7,523 nt of DNA from GCA-2717185 sp047517345 (GTDB lineage Bacteria > Pseudomonadota > Alphaproteobacteria > UBA8366 > GCA-2717185). Shown here one piece after another: positions 6,855 through 7,523 of this stretch (the stretch's first letter is position 1; each line of letters starts with the position of its first letter). Below the pieces are notes generated by a model. It was not told where the DNA came from. It saw only the letters and a program-made list of their open reading frames with translations, and did no database searches. Position numbers and translations under genes: made by a program. The stretch covers positions 1 to 7,523 of the forward strand of contig JAKZTB010000401.1 in the NCBI GenBank assembly GCA_047517345.1, written 5' to 3'.

Positions 6855-7342
6855 TCAACCGGCTCGTCGCGCGGTTTGGCGCCGACCGGCTTCAGGACTG
6901 AATGAGACGCCGGCGCGTCGCCGCCTGACGCGGCGACGTCGCCGGCGACCTCGCCGCCTTCCTCGATCGACAGGCGGCCGTAGCGGATCGTGCCGGTAAC
7001 ACGCCCGGTCTTGTGGATGACAAGGCGCTCCCGCGCCGTCAGATCGCCCTCGAAGCGGCCGTGGATTTCCGCTTCGTCGATCTTGGCCGCGCCGACGAAG
7101 ACACCGGACTGCTCGATCTGCAGCACGCGGCTGTCCATCGACGCCTCGACGCGGCCCTCCACGTAAAGCGTGTCACAATCTTCGATCACCGCGCTCTTGA
7201 GCCTGATATCCGGCCCGACGGTGAGCCGCCCGGCCGGCCCGCCCGGTTCAGGCAGCGGCGGTGTGCGGCGCGGCTGGCGGGCCGCTGGCGGTGTCGTGCC
7301 GGCATCCGTCCGCGTTTCGGTTTCCGGTTGCTTCTTGAACAT
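6851..7342 (-). CDS. Bactofilin (polymer-forming cytoskeletal protein)
   Basis: A 163-residue protein with a bactofilin core at about 39-137. The core shows the repeated short-strand pattern of a right-handed beta helix: hydrophobic residues alternate with Gly-rich turns, as in LYVEGRVEASMD, AEIHGRFEGDLTAR, TGRVTGTIRYGRLSIEEGG and EVAGDV. Bactofilins self-assemble without nucleotide into filaments tied to the inner membrane and help with cell shape, stalks or wall-enzyme placement. The N-terminus MFKKQ resembles the MFSKQ start of Caulobacter BacA, where the first residues target the membrane; a Pro-rich linker (about 18-37) follows. The tail after 138 is disordered-looking. GGGAGGG a few bases before the ATG at 7340-7342 is a good ribosome binding site. 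Its stop overlaps the stop of the convergent selenoprotein gene by 3 bp. No wall peptidase partner is visible in the window. Confidence 0.93.
   Translation of the reverse strand: MFKKQPETETRTDAGTTPPAARQPRRTPPLPEPGGPAGRLTVGPDIRLKSAVIEDCDTLYVEGRVEASMDSRVLQIEQSGVFVGAAKIDEAEIHGRFEGDLTARERLVIHKTGRVTGTIRYGRLSIEEGGEVAGDVAASGGDAPASHSVLKPVGAKPRDEPVD
6916..6938. repeat. 9-bp perfect inverted repeat inside the bactofilin 3' end
   Basis: CGTCGCCGC (6916-6924) and GCGGCGACG (6930-6938) are perfect inverse complements around the loop CTGAC. The hairpin lies in codons for the disordered bactofilin tail (about residues 135-143) and begins 62 bp after the selenoprotein stop. It could slow or end transcription coming from the selenoprotein gene, but no T-run follows on either strand, so it is not a standard intrinsic terminator. 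Confidence 0.4.
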
Positions 7343-7497
7343 GGTGCCCTCCCGAAAGTTTCGTTAGAGCAACAGCTAAACTCAGTTATGTCCAGAATCT
7401 TCTGCAAAAAGGTTTTGACCATGTTGCCGAGTGTTGTCGCGGGCATGGGTGGCGCGTAGACATCAGGTATCGCAGCGCCGGCCATGCCCAGCCGCCG
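7343..7497. other. Bactofilin upstream region, no further gene seen
   Basis: This 155-bp stretch is the least GC-rich part of the window near 7365-7430 and should carry the bactofilin promoter on the minus strand. I see no -35/-10 pair that I would defend. A minus-strand open frame runs from 7485 into the bactofilin gene, but its first residues show no family features and it continues as an out-of-frame shadow of bactofilin, so I do not call a gene. Confidence 0.4.
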
Positions 7498-7507
7498 TCA
7501 GGCGGCT
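7490..7507. repeat. 7-bp inverted repeat near the right edge
   Basis: AGCCGCC (7490-7496) and GGCGGCT (7501-7507) form a perfect stem around GTCA. It overlaps the stop codon of the possible partial minus-strand gene. It could be a weak terminator, but no T-run follows on the minus strand, and only a loosely T-rich stretch (TTGCTTCATC) follows on the plus strand. Confidence 0.4.
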
Positions 7508-7523
7508 TGCTTCATCAGCTCGC
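7498..7523 (-). CDS. Possible C-terminal end of another minus-strand gene (cut by window edge)
   Basis: Reading inward from the right edge on the minus strand gives ELMKQAA and then TGA (7498-7500). Position and strand fit a gene upstream of bactofilin in the same direction, about 155 bp away. Seven codons are far too few to identify it, and an open frame this short could be chance. Confidence 0.25.

Noticed and set aside
7186..7485. A 99-codon minus-strand frame overlapping the bactofilin start
   Set aside because: Most of it is bactofilin read in the wrong frame. The unique first part shows no family features and no ribosome site.
1..7523. tRNA, rRNA, CRISPR array or phage genes
   Set aside because: I found no regularly spaced repeats, no cloverleaf-like segment and no phage gene. 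Nearly all of the window is explained by the listed coding regions.

Overview
The window is high-GC DNA with the gene style of a Gram-negative proteobacterium. An RND inner-membrane pump, a BetA-like GMC oxidoreductase and a bactofilin beginning MFKKQ suggest an alphaproteobacterium, but no rRNA or marker gene is present to confirm this.

Layout, left to right. Positions 1-174 hold the 3' end of a transposase resembling the IS5 group, read on the plus strand and cut by the window edge. It converges, with 7 bp between the stop codons, on a large minus-strand RND efflux pump gene (182-3376). A short divergent intergenic region (3377-3479) separates the pump from a plus-strand two-gene unit: a GMC-family FAD oxidoreductase (3480-5078) and, 45 bp downstream behind a strong Shine-Dalgarno sequence, a gene at 5124-6854. 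The last gene converges on a minus-strand bactofilin (6851-7342), and the two stop codons overlap. The right edge (7343-7523) holds the bactofilin leader and what may be the last codons of another minus-strand gene.

The most interesting feature is the gene at 5124-6854. Conventional gene calling would split it into a 97-residue and a 449-residue protein, because a TGA lies at 5415-5417. Both halves are in the same frame, and the 29 codons between the TGA and the next possible start are open and read like protein. The TGA falls in a U-G-A-C redox-type motif directly after a predicted beta strand. A 5-bp GC stem with a 6-nt loop carrying G at its second position lies 25 nt downstream, as expected for a bacterial SECIS element. 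I therefore read it as one 576-residue selenoprotein, Sec at residue 98, of the type I recall as the UGSC (seleno)protein family, with a long C-terminal domain attached. Its biochemical role is unknown to me. Its tight pairing with a GMC oxidoreductase suggests a shared oxidative pathway, which is inference.

The other genes are more ordinary. The pump differs from the AcrB-type proton relay (Asp-Ala instead of Asp-Asp, Asn instead of Lys) and has no adaptor gene beside it in this window.
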